From F1-120-MAGs238 sp964484185 (GTDB lineage Bacteria; Planctomycetota; Phycisphaerae; Phycisphaerales; UBA1924): a DNA stretch of 64,000 nt. Location: contig CAZAEQ010000002.1 in assembly GCA_964484185.1 (NCBI GenBank), forward strand, positions 147,419 to 211,418, read 5' to 3'. The notes below the pieces were generated by a model. It was not told where the DNA came from, did not search any database, and saw nothing but the letters and a program-made list of their open reading frames with translations. The position numbers and the translations under genes were made by a program. Of the stretch, positions 8,429-16,620 are shown piece by piece (position 1 is the first letter of the stretch; every line of letters begins with the position of its first letter).

Positions 8429-8881
8429 TCAATCAAGTACATCCTCGGCGATGAACTCCATGTCGTGCAGCCGGTGCAATTCGATGACCTCCTGTTCGTA
8501 AGTTTGCCGCAGATGGTGCTCTTTCTGCCGAACGATGTACTCCTCTACTCGCGGCACCAGCGAGCGGCTCACCGTGAATCCGCCGAAACCCTCCTGCCAG
8601 CCGCGCCACGATGAGCGCGGAAACGTCTCACCCAACCATCGAGATGACCTGCCTTTGACGTTCTGAAGCATGTCGGAATGGCTGAGGTCCGGCGGGTAAC
8701 GAACCAGCGCGTGCAAGTGATCGGGCATCCCGTTTATGCCAAGCGTGGTGCATCGGAGCTCATTCAGGATGCCGACGATGAATGGGTACAGCCGCGACTC
8801 GATCTCGGGAGAGACTGTCTGCTCGCGACGTTTGGTGCTGAAAACGATGTGGTAGTAGTTCTGGGTCCATGAGCGGGGCAT
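8429..8881 (-). mobile_element. IS200-like REP-associated tyrosine transposase (RAYT)
   Basis: A 150-residue Y1 transposase. The HUH metal-binding motif is MPDHLHALV (residues 52-60). The catalytic tyrosine is in the helix VEEYIVRQKEHH near 117, and the C-terminal ending QEVIELHRLHDMEF is typical of the single-copy RAYT/TnpA-like branch, not the smaller IS200 TnpA. The N-terminus reads SWTQNYYHIVFSTKRRE, the usual start of this family. The frame is intact, so it may be active. There is no TnpB partner. The REP palindromes at 8295-8403 and 8903-9052 are the expected substrates. Confidence 0.92.
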
Positions 8882-8902
8882 GTTGACAGAATATCCGATC
8901 GT

Positions 8903-9052
8903 CGGCCCAAGGGGCCGGAAATTAGTGGGACTCTCTGCAAGTGGCGAGCGCCCAGGGGGCGAAATCCATCAAGCCCGAAGTCAACAACTTGCATTGTCAC
9001 ACTTACACTCACTGAGGCCACTCGCAAGGACCAAGCGTCCAGGGGGCGCGAG
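8903..9052. repeat. REP-like palindrome cluster, right of RAYT transposase
   Basis: CGGCCC-AAG-GGGCCG at 8903-8917 is the inverted partner of the palindrome at 8389-8403. Two further units follow. One is around 8937-8961 (a CAAGTGGCGAGCGCCC core). The other, around 9012-9050, runs GGCCACTCGCAAGGACCAAG and then a CGTCCAGGGGGCG core, and closely matches the reverse complement of 8321-8366. Together with the left cluster they frame the transposase gene. Confidence 0.78.
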
Positions 9053-9095
9053 CATTTACAGCTAGAGAGCGACACAACCGCTCCTATCATTAAGC

Positions 9096-10589
9096 ATGCC
9101 CGAACGTTCGATTGAAGCAGCATCTGGTTCTGACGCCCGCGCGCAGGTCTTGATTGTCGAAGATGAAATTGATCACGCAGAAGTGATGGCGGAAGCCCTG
9201 CGCAAGCCCGGCCACGTGTGCACCATTGTCCACAGTGTGCCCAAGGCGGTTGATGAACTCAAGCATGGCGCGTTTGATGTGATCATTACCGATCTGCGCA
9301 TGCCCAATTCCGGGGGGTTTGAGGGGATTGCGCCGGATGGTGCGGATGCGGGATTGAAAGTGCTGCGGTCGGCCAAGTCGTTTCAGCCGGCGGCGGAAAC
9401 GATTATGGTTACCGCTCATGCCGATGTGCCCACCGCACGGGCAGCGTTCAAAGAAGGGGCGTATGACTTTATTGAGAAGCCGCTCGACCTTTCGGTGTTC
9501 CGCGAATTGGTAAACAAGGCAGCCCAAACTGTCCTTCTGCGGCACGAGAGTGGGCAGCTTTCTGAACTTGTCCAGCATGAAGGGTTTGAAGGGATCATCG
9601 CTGGCTCTGAGCCGATGCGACAGATTTTGCGAACGGTCAAGAGCGTGGCGGCGAGTCCGCAGCGAGTGCTTATCACGGGTGAATCTGGAACTGGCAAGGA
9701 GCTGATTGCGCTGGCGGTGCACAAGAACAGCGGGCGGGCGAGCAAGCGGTTTGTGGCGTTGAACTGTGCCGCGGAAGCCGAGAATTTGCTTGAGGATCAG
9801 TTGTTTGGCCATGTACGTGGAGCGTTTACGGGCGCTGAGAAGGACCGCGAGGGCGTGTTTGAATACGCCAGCGGCGGGACGCTGTTTCTGGATGAGATCG
9901 GGGATATGCCGCTATCTATGCAGGCCAAGCTGCTTCGAGTTTTGGAAACTGGCGAGGTTGTAAGGCTGGGGTCGAACGACCCGCGCAAGGTCGATGTGCG
10001 GCTGGTCAGCGCGACCAACAAAGACCTGAAGAAGATGATTGACTCCAAGGAATTCAGGAACGATCTGTACTTCCGCATTAAGGGTGCGGAAGTAAGGTTG
10101 CCGCCGCTGCGGGAGCGGCGCGAAGATATTCCCCGGATTGTGCGGCATGCGATCGTCCGAGCGGCAGAAAACATGGCTAAGGCCAACGGGAAGACTCTGG
10201 CATCGACCGCGGTTCCGGACATTACCGATCCGGCGTTGATGCGTCTCACGAGTTATTCGTGGCCGGGGAACGTGCGTCAACTGCTCAATGTGGTTGAGAA
10301 CATGGTTGTCGTGGCGATGGGCGAGGTGAATGGTGCGGGCGGAGCGCCTGCGAAGCTTGATCTGCGGCATATTCCTGACGAAGTTCGTATTAATGATGAT
10401 GAGCCGATGGAGTCTGCGGGGATGGGAGTGACCGGGTCTTTGGCTGGAACGACCCTGGAGCAGATCGAAAAACGGGCTATCCGGGAGACGTTGAGGCTGA
10501 CCGGCGGCAACCGTGAGCAGGCGGCGGAAATGCTTGGATTAGGCGAGAGAACGCTGTATCGCAAGCTAAAGGACTATGGACTGCGTTAA
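9096..10589 (+). CDS. Sigma-54-dependent response regulator (NtrC family)
   Basis: A 497-residue transcription activator. The receiver domain (15-140) has the acidic pair E22/D23, phospho-acceptor Asp66 in ITDLRMP and Lys128 in EKPLD. The loop after LRMP carries a Gly-rich insertion of about 15 residues. The AAA+ domain has Walker A GESGTGKE (195-202), the sigma-54 contact loop GAFTGA (242-247) and the Walker B region LFLDEIGD. A Fis-type HTH closes the protein (GGNREQAAEMLGLGERTLYR). No histidine kinase is adjacent, so it is an orphan regulator. The gene starts about 45 bases after the REP cluster. Confidence 0.95.
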   Translation: MPERSIEAASGSDARAQVLIVEDEIDHAEVMAEALRKPGHVCTIVHSVPKAVDELKHGAFDVIITDLRMPNSGGFEGIAPDGADAGLKVLRSAKSFQPAAETIMVTAHADVPTARAAFKEGAYDFIEKPLDLSVFRELVNKAAQTVLLRHESGQLSELVQHEGFEGIIAGSEPMRQILRTVKSVAASPQRVLITGESGTGKELIALAVHKNSGRASKRFVALNCAAEAENLLEDQLFGHVRGAFTGAEKDREGVFEYASGGTLFLDEIGDMPLSMQAKLLRVLETGEVVRLGSNDPRKVDVRLVSATNKDLKKMIDSKEFRNDLYFRIKGAEVRLPPLRERREDIPRIVRHAIVRAAENMAKANGKTLASTAVPDITDPALMRLTSYSWPGNVRQLLNVVENMVVVAMGEVNGAGGAPAKLDLRHIPDEVRINDDEPMESAGMGVTGSLAGTTLEQIEKRAIRETLRLTGGNREQAAEMLGLGERTLYRKLKDYGLR

Positions 10590-10656
10590 CGGGACGTCGG
10601 TAACAGATTTGTATTAGATTCCAATGGAACCACTGTGCACGATTTGCAGCACATGG

Positions 10657-10662
10657 TATGAT
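10657..10662 (+). promoter_or_regulatory. Extended -10 element, possible leaderless promoter
   Basis: TGG-TATGAT is an extended -10 element ending 7 bases before the ATG at 10670. A start site at the usual distance would fall at or just before that ATG, giving a leaderless mRNA. No convincing -35 is present. The upstream in-frame ATG at 10658 overlaps the element, which argues for 10670 as the real start. Confidence 0.4.
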
Positions 10663-10669
10663 ATTGGCT

Positions 10670-11815
10670 ATGGGTACTCACCCTCGTGGTCAGCGTGAAA
10701 TAGTTGAACAGCCTGAATCTGACGACGAAGAGCCGTTGCCGGAGCTGCCGGGGATACGCACACTTGTGTATGTCGCGGCGGGAGTCTTGGCATTAACGCT
10801 TCTGTCGCCGCTCTTTTTTGACTCGCATCGGGGCGAGCTTTTTGCAGTCGCGGCGGGAAGTGTGGTTGGCGGCTGTGTGCTGGCGGCTGTCATCGGCACT
10901 ATTGCATTCAGCGCGAGCGGCAAATCAAAGCGAGCGACGTGCATTGGTGTATCGGCGGGGCTGCTCATAGCCGCCATCGGCGTGGTCACTGTGACATCGC
11001 TGATGAATGGGAAGTTTGAGGAACGAGATCAGATTGAAGCCAATGAAGCAACCGACCAGGTTGCCAAGCTCATGGCCATGCAGTTGCAACGCGCAGTGGA
11101 AACGAGCAGTTCAGCGCGATGGGTGTATTCAGGTGAAGCGCTGCAGACGCTTGCGGAACGGATGCGATTTGAGAACGAAGGAAAGCTGGTTGCCAAGCTG
11201 ATTCGAGGGTGCCAGCCAGCGATCACCGAACTTGCTCAACTGAGCGAGGCCCACTTGCAGGCCGTCACGAAGCTGCACGTGAGCGGTCTGACGGGTGCAT
11301 CGATCAAGACAAAGAAAGACTGCGATGCGCGGCTTGAAGAACTGAAGGCACTTGACAGCACAGCGCAGGCGGAGCTGGAAGCGCTCAAACTGCTGCCGCA
11401 GCGATTGCAGGAAGAGCTTCTGGCAGGCGGAATTGAACCAGCAGTAGTCTATCAATTGATCGGCAAGATCAAGGTTCAGGAGAGAATGGCTGCGGCAATT
11501 CAACTGCGTGAACTTGATACCCAGTATGCAAAGCACGCAACTTCATTTGTCACATTCATGCGTGGCTGCTCCGGCAAGTGGAGCCTGATTGCGAAGAACG
11601 ATGAACCAACCATCTATTTCGCACAGGGAGTAAACATTGGAGAATACTCGCGCCTGAAACGCCTGGTAAACGATGTGTATGACCGCGAACTGGCGATTCA
11701 GGAACAGACGATGAAGATCGCCACTCTGGGAATTTCGGGCGGCAAGGGCGGCAAGAACGCGAATTCACTGCCGCCGAATGGGACATCCAGTTCAAGCAAC
11801 GCGAATATTCGATAG
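10670..11815 (+). CDS. Membrane protein with long helical domain, function unknown
   Basis: A 381-residue protein not recognised as a named family. A charged N-terminus rich in Glu precedes three hydrophobic helices at about residues 31-48, 58-82 and 92-115. The remaining 260 residues are almost all helical and probably coiled-coil, with Gln/Leu/Ala-rich heptads (EANEATDQVAKLMAMQLQRA, later LEELKALDSTAQAELEALKL). A low-complexity Gly/Ser/Asn tail ends the protein. The long helical part is probably on one face of the membrane. It stands alone downstream of the response regulator. Confidence 0.55.
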   Translation: MGTHPRGQREIVEQPESDDEEPLPELPGIRTLVYVAAGVLALTLLSPLFFDSHRGELFAVAAGSVVGGCVLAAVIGTIAFSASGKSKRATCIGVSAGLLIAAIGVVTVTSLMNGKFEERDQIEANEATDQVAKLMAMQLQRAVETSSSARWVYSGEALQTLAERMRFENEGKLVAKLIRGCQPAITELAQLSEAHLQAVTKLHVSGLTGASIKTKKDCDARLEELKALDSTAQAELEALKLLPQRLQEELLAGGIEPAVVYQLIGKIKVQERMAAAIQLRELDTQYAKHATSFVTFMRGCSGKWSLIAKNDEPTIYFAQGVNIGEYSRLKRLVNDVYDRELAIQEQTMKIATLGISGGKGGKNANSLPPNGTSSSSNANIR

Positions 11816-11850
11816 CCATTGGGATTCGGTGTGTCGCACTGGACCGTACA

Positions 11851-11877
11851 GGCACTAGGCATTTGGCACTAGGCATT
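11851..11877. repeat. Tandem GGCACTAGGCATT direct repeat
   Basis: The 13-mer GGCACTAGGCATT is at 11851-11863 and again at 11865-11877, one base apart, in the 94-base gap between two convergent genes. It looks like a dispersed short repeat and not a coding or terminator sequence. Confidence 0.6.
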
Positions 11878-11909
11878 AGTGAAAGCCAGAGACCCAGGGA
11901 CGAGACCAT

Positions 11910-12374
11910 TCAGTTAATGGTGTTTGGCGGAGTTACTGGCTCGAGTGTTGGGGGGATGCCCATGACTGCCAGGTTTCGCATGTTAGCTTTCCATGCAAAG
12001 TCAACGACGTCGCCGACGAGCATGATTTCGCCGAGAATGAAGTCAATGCAGATATTGGCCGTCATTCGCAGCACTTGATTGCTTGTTGCGCCGATCTTGA
12101 TCGCGTCGTACATAATAAAAAGCGAAACACCGGTGGTAAGACAATCGCCAAGAACTGGGACGAGGCCCACAAGCGGATCAATTCCGATTGAGAACTGGGT
12201 GCCTGGAATCCGAAAGCAGGAATCCATGAGGCGTGCGAGCTTCACCATGCGGCGAATGCGCCGAGCCCGATCGGGATTCTGCAACTGATCAGCCGCTGGC
12301 TCTGGTCCTGGTTGTTCCGGGCTGTTTGGCCCAACATGAACGGGCGGACGCAGAGCGGGAAGATTTTCAGACAC
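11910..12374 (-). CDS. DUF4112 domain membrane protein
   Basis: A 154-residue protein. The segment LARLMDSCFRIPGTQFSIGI followed by DPLVGLVPVLGDCLTTGVSL is the DUF4112 signature. Two weak hydrophobic helices lie between about residues 67 and 125. The N-terminal 40 residues are Pro-rich and the C-terminus is short and Pro/Thr-rich. The gene lies 9 bases downstream of the membrane gene at 12384-13133 on the same strand, so the two form an operon. The biochemical role of the family is unknown. Confidence 0.8.
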   Translation of the reverse strand: MSENLPALRPPVHVGPNSPEQPGPEPAADQLQNPDRARRIRRMVKLARLMDSCFRIPGTQFSIGIDPLVGLVPVLGDCLTTGVSLFIMYDAIKIGATSNQVLRMTANICIDFILGEIMLVGDVVDFAWKANMRNLAVMGIPPTLEPVTPPNTIN

Positions 12375-12383
12375 CGTTGTTTC

Positions 12384-13133
12384 CTACTTCTTTTCGCCAG
12401 GCGCCGGCGGAGCCGCAGGGGCTGTCGGCGCTGCAGGAGCTGGCGGGGCGGTGGGTGCTGTGGTTCTTCCAAGTGCGGTGTCGATCGCTTTCGTCAATTC
12501 ATCGCCGACGTTGACCTTGTAGGGCTCGTTGGGGATCTTCGCTTCATCGGCGCGGGTTTTGGCATTCTTAAAGAACTGACGAAGCTCTTCGTCGGTCACC
12601 ACCTGCTTCATCTGCATCTGGTTGTTGGGACCCTGGATTGTGACCGGGGCCATGATGTCTTTGATCGTTTGCAGTGCGATTGACTTTTCCACGATGCCAC
12701 GCGAAGCGCGTTCGAGGGCGAGACGGCCTGCTTCTTTTTCTTCCTTGGGGAGCGCACTGTTCTTGATGTGCTGTTCGTCGATCCCATAGACAATGGCGAG
12801 CGGGAGAAGCGGGCCCTGAGCAAGTTCTTCAAAGATCTTGCCGAACTGCTGAGCGTCGATCTTTCCGCTCTCAAAGTCACGGGTGACCTCATCGATCTTG
12901 CCAATGACTTTTTGCTTCTGGTCGGCAGGCATCTGTGATGAATTCACGATGCTGACCGTGCCGCTGCGAGCCATCGTTCCGACCCAGCCCTTCCACTTGA
13001 AGGCAACGAGAATTCCGCCGCCAATGATGAGGAGGAGCAGGATTCCGGTGGCGATCAGGCAGCCGGTTTTGAAGCTGCCGCGGCGGGAGCGGAAAAGGAA
13101 CGATGTACTGGCAGAGTTCGAAAGGCTGGACAT
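12384..13133 (-). CDS. Membrane-anchored hypothetical protein
   Basis: A 249-residue protein starting at the ATG at 13133 (MSSLSNSASTSF); the open frame extends further upstream without evidence of use. A Ser/Arg-rich N-terminus is followed by one transmembrane helix at about residues 24-45 (GCLIATGILLLLIIGGGILV), a helical soluble region of about 160 residues with many Lys/Glu, and a Pro/Ala-rich repeat tail (APTAPPAPAAPTAPAAPP). I do not recognise the domain. It is the first gene of a two-gene operon with the DUF4112 gene. Confidence 0.6.
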   Translation of the reverse strand: MSSLSNSASTSFLFRSRRGSFKTGCLIATGILLLLIIGGGILVAFKWKGWVGTMARSGTVSIVNSSQMPADQKQKVIGKIDEVTRDFESGKIDAQQFGKIFEELAQGPLLPLAIVYGIDEQHIKNSALPKEEKEAGRLALERASRGIVEKSIALQTIKDIMAPVTIQGPNNQMQMKQVVTDEELRQFFKNAKTRADEAKIPNEPYKVNVGDELTKAIDTALGRTTAPTAPPAPAAPTAPAAPPAPGEKK

Positions 13134-13340
13134 GAATGCGCTCCGTGAATGACTGTTTGCCCAAAATGGCGGCAGGAAGTGTACGGCAGGGCCGGGAACT
13201 GGGCCCGCAATGTTATTTGGAAGATTGCGAGCGGGCTTTCGGGTGGGGGTCTTCGGCGGTGAATACAGCAACAGAGCGCAGAGATTGCTTGAAATTGTCA
13301 GTTTGCCGCCCAGCGGCGGCCTGTGGAAGTACCATGTGGC

Positions 13341-14477
13341 ATGAGCACCACCAGCACTTCACGCCAGCTTACTTACGCCGCCGCCGGTGTGGATATTGAT
13401 AAGAAAGACGCTTTCACGGAATCGCTGGGATCGATCATGAGACGGACGCACGGGCCGCGCGTGATTGACAACCCGGGTGGGTTCGCGGGGCTGTTCAGAC
13501 TTGATTACAACCAGCGGCTGTTTGCGCGGAACTACAAAGATCCGGTGCTGGTGGCGTGCTGCGATGGGGTTGGGACGAAGGTGAAGCTCGCCGCTCAGAT
13601 GGGCGTTTTTGACACGCTCGGGATCGACCTTGTCGCGATGAATGTGAACGACTTGATTGTGCAGGGTGCGGAGCCGCTGATCTTTTTGGACTACATCGCT
13701 GTGCCGCAGCTTGATACCAAGATGTTGACGGACCTTGTGCGCGGAGTTGCGGAGGGGTGCAAGCAGTCAGGATGTGCCTTGCTTGGCGGCGAGACGGCGA
13801 ACATGCCCGATGTGTATGGCAAAGACGATTTTGACATGGCGGGATTCTGCGTGGGAGTTGTCGAACTGAAACGCGCGGTCAATCCCAAGTTTGTGAAGCC
13901 CGGCGATATTGTGCTGGGGCTGGCGAGCCATGGGATTCACTCCAATGGGTACACGCTGGTGAGAAAGATTGTGGAAGAGGCTGGGCTGGATTTGAAGAAG
14001 GTGTATGAGGAACTGAATGTTGAGGTTGGTCGCAAGAAAGCGAAGAAGGGCAAGAACGCCAACAAGCGGACGCTGGGCGAAGTTCTGCTGACGCCAACGC
14101 GAATTTACGCGGCGAGCGTGATGAAAATGCTTAAGAATTACACGGTGAAGAATGTGGTGACAGGGATGGCGCACATTACGGGAAGCGGGATGGAAGGGAA
14201 TTTGTGCCGCGCACTACCGCCGAATTGTGATGCGGTAGTTGATACCACATCGTGGCCGGTGTTGCCGGTGTTCAGTTTTCTGCAGAAACATGGGAATGTT
14301 TCGGAAATTGAGATGCGGCGTATTTTCAATATGGGAATTGGGTATTGCGTGATTGTGCGGCCGGCATTTGCAGAATCTGTCGCGGCGACCTTGAAGAAAA
14401 GCGGGGAGACTGTGTATCAGATTGGCAAAGTGGTGAAGGGGAAGGGTCGCGTGATTGAGCAGAGGGCGTCAGTGTGA
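13341..14477 (+). CDS. purM: Phosphoribosylformylglycinamidine cyclo-ligase (AIR synthetase)
   Basis: Fifth step of de novo purine synthesis: ATP-dependent ring closure of FGAM to AIR. Visible signatures are the N-terminal TYAAAGVDIDKKD, the ATP-site region CDGVGTKVKLA, DLVAMNVNDLIVQGAEPLIF, GGETANMPDVY and the C-terminal HITGSGMEGNLCRAL. The start is ATG 13341; an upstream GTG at 13323 adds six residues. A Lys-rich insertion (VGRKKAKKGKNANKRTLGE, about residues 233-251) makes it longer than the usual 345 residues. It overlaps the convergent rsmE gene by 9 bases. Confidence 0.95.
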   Translation: MSTTSTSRQLTYAAAGVDIDKKDAFTESLGSIMRRTHGPRVIDNPGGFAGLFRLDYNQRLFARNYKDPVLVACCDGVGTKVKLAAQMGVFDTLGIDLVAMNVNDLIVQGAEPLIFLDYIAVPQLDTKMLTDLVRGVAEGCKQSGCALLGGETANMPDVYGKDDFDMAGFCVGVVELKRAVNPKFVKPGDIVLGLASHGIHSNGYTLVRKIVEEAGLDLKKVYEELNVEVGRKKAKKGKNANKRTLGEVLLTPTRIYAASVMKMLKNYTVKNVVTGMAHITGSGMEGNLCRALPPNCDAVVDTTSWPVLPVFSFLQKHGNVSEIEMRRIFNMGIGYCVIVRPAFAESVAATLKKSGETVYQIGKVVKGKGRVIEQRASV

Positions 14478-15182
14478 CGACTGCGAGAGAATCACCGCCG
14501 CGGCGGCAACGGCGGCGGTTTCAATCCGCATGATGTGCGGGCCGAAGCGGCAGATGCGGGCTGGTGAGTTTTTCAGCATTGTGAGTTCTTCGGGAGTCCA
14601 GCCACCTTCGGGGCCCACAAGCACGCGAAGATGCGATGCTGGCGGCGTCGATTGGACAAACGGTTCGCCTGAGGCATCGCACACAATGACCTGTGCCGCG
14701 GAAGCAAGTGCCTGCTTGATCGTTCCGCCCTCACCGATCTCTAGATTCCACGCGCGGCCGCACTGTTTGCTGGCTTCGGTCGCGATTCGTTCGAGTCGCT
14801 GCAATTTACTCTCACGCGGGTCAACTACGCCGCGGACTGTTTCGAGCGGATGCCAGCTTGCGGCCCCCACTTCGCTCAGGCCTTCGATCATTTCATCGAG
14901 GCGGTTGCCCTTAGGAGTTGCGCTCCAGATTTCGAGCCTGGGGGAGACTGGCGGGACGGTGCGGATTTCCCGAATCTGGAGTTCCATGGTCCATTCGCCG
15001 GTCCGGGGGAGCTTCAAAATTGAAGAAATGACACACAAAGCGACAATTCCGGCCCCATTTTGCACTTCCAGGGGGTCTCCGGCCTGCAAACGTTTGACTC
15101 TTATGGCATGATGTGCTTCATCGCCGCCGATAATGAGGGCGGCGGCGTTGGGATCAAGGTTGACTGATAGGACTCGATGCAT
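14469..15182 (-). CDS. rsmE: 16S rRNA m3U1498 methyltransferase RsmE
   Basis: SAM-dependent SPOUT methyltransferase modifying U1498 of 16S rRNA. The N-terminal PUA-like part contains DEAHHAIRVKRLQAGDPLEV. The SPOUT knot is seen as VLVGPEGGWTPEEL and FGPHIMRIETAAVAA (normally LG-x-RILR-x-ETA). The central block KGNRLDEMIEGLSEVGA, then ATEASKQCGRAWN, is typical. The length of 237 is normal. Its 3' end overlaps that of purM. Confidence 0.93.
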   Translation of the reverse strand: MHRVLSVNLDPNAAALIIGGDEAHHAIRVKRLQAGDPLEVQNGAGIVALCVISSILKLPRTGEWTMELQIREIRTVPPVSPRLEIWSATPKGNRLDEMIEGLSEVGAASWHPLETVRGVVDPRESKLQRLERIATEASKQCGRAWNLEIGEGGTIKQALASAAQVIVCDASGEPFVQSTPPASHLRVLVGPEGGWTPEELTMLKNSPARICRFGPHIMRIETAAVAAAAVILSQSSH

Positions 15183-15293
15183 CGCTACGGCAGCGTATTC
15201 CTTATGGGGCGTGACAGTTGCGTGGTAGTTGGATAATGCAGGGTCCCGCGGCGGTTATGTGTTGGCGCTGCGGCATGATGGGCAAGTAAAGAG

Positions 15294-15339
15294 CGGACCG
15301 GTCCGATTCCTCAAGAAGGCGTTTTTTCACATTTGTGAA
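15294..15339. promoter_or_regulatory. Two perfect palindromes before the acidic membrane protein gene
   Basis: CGGACCGGTCCG at 15294-15305 and TTCACA-TT-TGTGAA at 15326-15339 are both perfect inverted repeats. The second ends 8 bases before the ATG at 15348. They could be operators or small mRNA hairpins overlapping the ribosome binding region; no factor can be named. Confidence 0.4.
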
Positions 15340-15347
15340 GAGCACGT

Positions 15348-16571
15348 ATGTCTGAGGCAAAGGTTGACAATCCCGCTACTACCAACTCGCTTGAACAGCA
15401 GTTGGATGTGCTGTTGGACAAAATGCAATCGGACCTGAGCGAGGCGGGCGAGCAGCTTGCTGCCGGATCGGCCTCGGCGGCGGACAGTGCATCTGTGAAC
15501 GTAACGGCCGAGGAATCGTTTGACCAGGAACTTGAAGCTGAGCTGACCTCGCAAACTTCTTCGGCGAGCATGGAGACTCAACCTGCGGCAGAATCGCCAC
15601 AGGCGGTCGCCGCGGTAGCAGGTGAAAACTTACCTGCTGCGGAAGAAACTGAACCGGCGACTGCGCCGGCAGCGAGTGCGAACTTTGCAACCAGTGGTGA
15701 GGAAGTCACAGAGTCGCTCGATTCAGCGGTGAGTGAAATGATGGCTGATGCTTCTGCATCGCTCGCGGCGGCCGAAAACGAGCCAGTTTCGAGCGCGGCC
15801 CCTGTACAAGTTCCGCAACGCCGAGAAGCGGCGCCGGTTGCGGAGGTTCCCGGTCCTCAAGCCGGTCCGACTGCATCAACTGTTCAAGCATCGTCGGTAG
15901 AGGATCTTGATTCGCAGCTGGCTTCGTTGACAGAGCAACTCTTGAGCGAGCCCGATGATGGGGTCGCTATGGCGGTTGCGGCTGCTCCGGCTGCCGCGCA
16001 TCGCGTTGCAGTTTCCAGTCAGGATGCACATCCAGCTTCGACGCTGAAGACTCCCGAGGTGAAGGTCACTGCTGAGAAAGCCAAATCGACCGCTTCGGAC
16101 AAAGTCGCGGTTTCTGCGGCTGGCACGAAGTTGCCGGCCCTGCAGGCGGGCGCGCTTTCGCCTCTGCTTGTGCGAGTTTTGAGCCCCTTGTCTGCGCCAC
16201 TGAACAAGTACCCCAAAGTGGTTCGCGACACCTTGGGATGGGTTTCGCTGATCACGCTCTTCTGGGCTATGACAATCTGGGCGTACCTGTTGTTTTTCCA
16301 TAAGCCGGTCGATGCGGAGATACCCGAATCAGCGCCGCATCTTGCTGGCGATACAACACAATCTGGACACGATGACCAGGGCAAGAGCGGCCATGAAAAC
16401 GCCGCGAAAAGTGGTAAGGATCACTCTGGCAGAGTTTCGGACCATGAGGGCGAATCGAGTGCGGGCCATGGCGAGCCAGCGAAAAAGCCTCATGGGACGG
16501 CTGATTCCCATGCTGAGACCGCGAAGACGCAGCAGCCGCACAAGTCGCCTGATGAGCATGGCAGCCACTGA
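15348..16571 (+). CDS. Acidic Ala-rich membrane protein with His-rich tail, unknown
   Basis: A 407-residue low-complexity protein. Residues 1-250 are dominated by Ala, Glu, Ser and Val, with repeated short motifs such as LEQQLDVLLDKMQSDL and VEDLDSQLASLTEQLLSEPD, which look like two amphipathic helices of similar design. A single transmembrane helix lies near residues 294-317 (LITLFWAMTIWAYLLFFHK). The last 90 residues are rich in His, Lys, Ser and Gly, a possible metal-binding or disordered outer tail. It lies 49 bases before sucC. No family was recognised. Confidence 0.5.
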   Translation: MSEAKVDNPATTNSLEQQLDVLLDKMQSDLSEAGEQLAAGSASAADSASVNVTAEESFDQELEAELTSQTSSASMETQPAAESPQAVAAVAGENLPAAEETEPATAPAASANFATSGEEVTESLDSAVSEMMADASASLAAAENEPVSSAAPVQVPQRREAAPVAEVPGPQAGPTASTVQASSVEDLDSQLASLTEQLLSEPDDGVAMAVAAAPAAAHRVAVSSQDAHPASTLKTPEVKVTAEKAKSTASDKVAVSAAGTKLPALQAGALSPLLVRVLSPLSAPLNKYPKVVRDTLGWVSLITLFWAMTIWAYLLFFHKPVDAEIPESAPHLAGDTTQSGHDDQGKSGHENAAKSGKDHSGRVSDHEGESSAGHGEPAKKPHGTADSHAETAKTQQPHKSPDEHGSH

Positions 16572-16620
16572 TTCGCCGCGCAGGCGTTCCTACCATCGCC
16601 GGACTTAATCCGGAGCAGCT

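Noticed and set aside
12079..12683. Plus-strand frames over the DUF4112 and membrane genes
   Set aside because: Antisense shadows with no family features.
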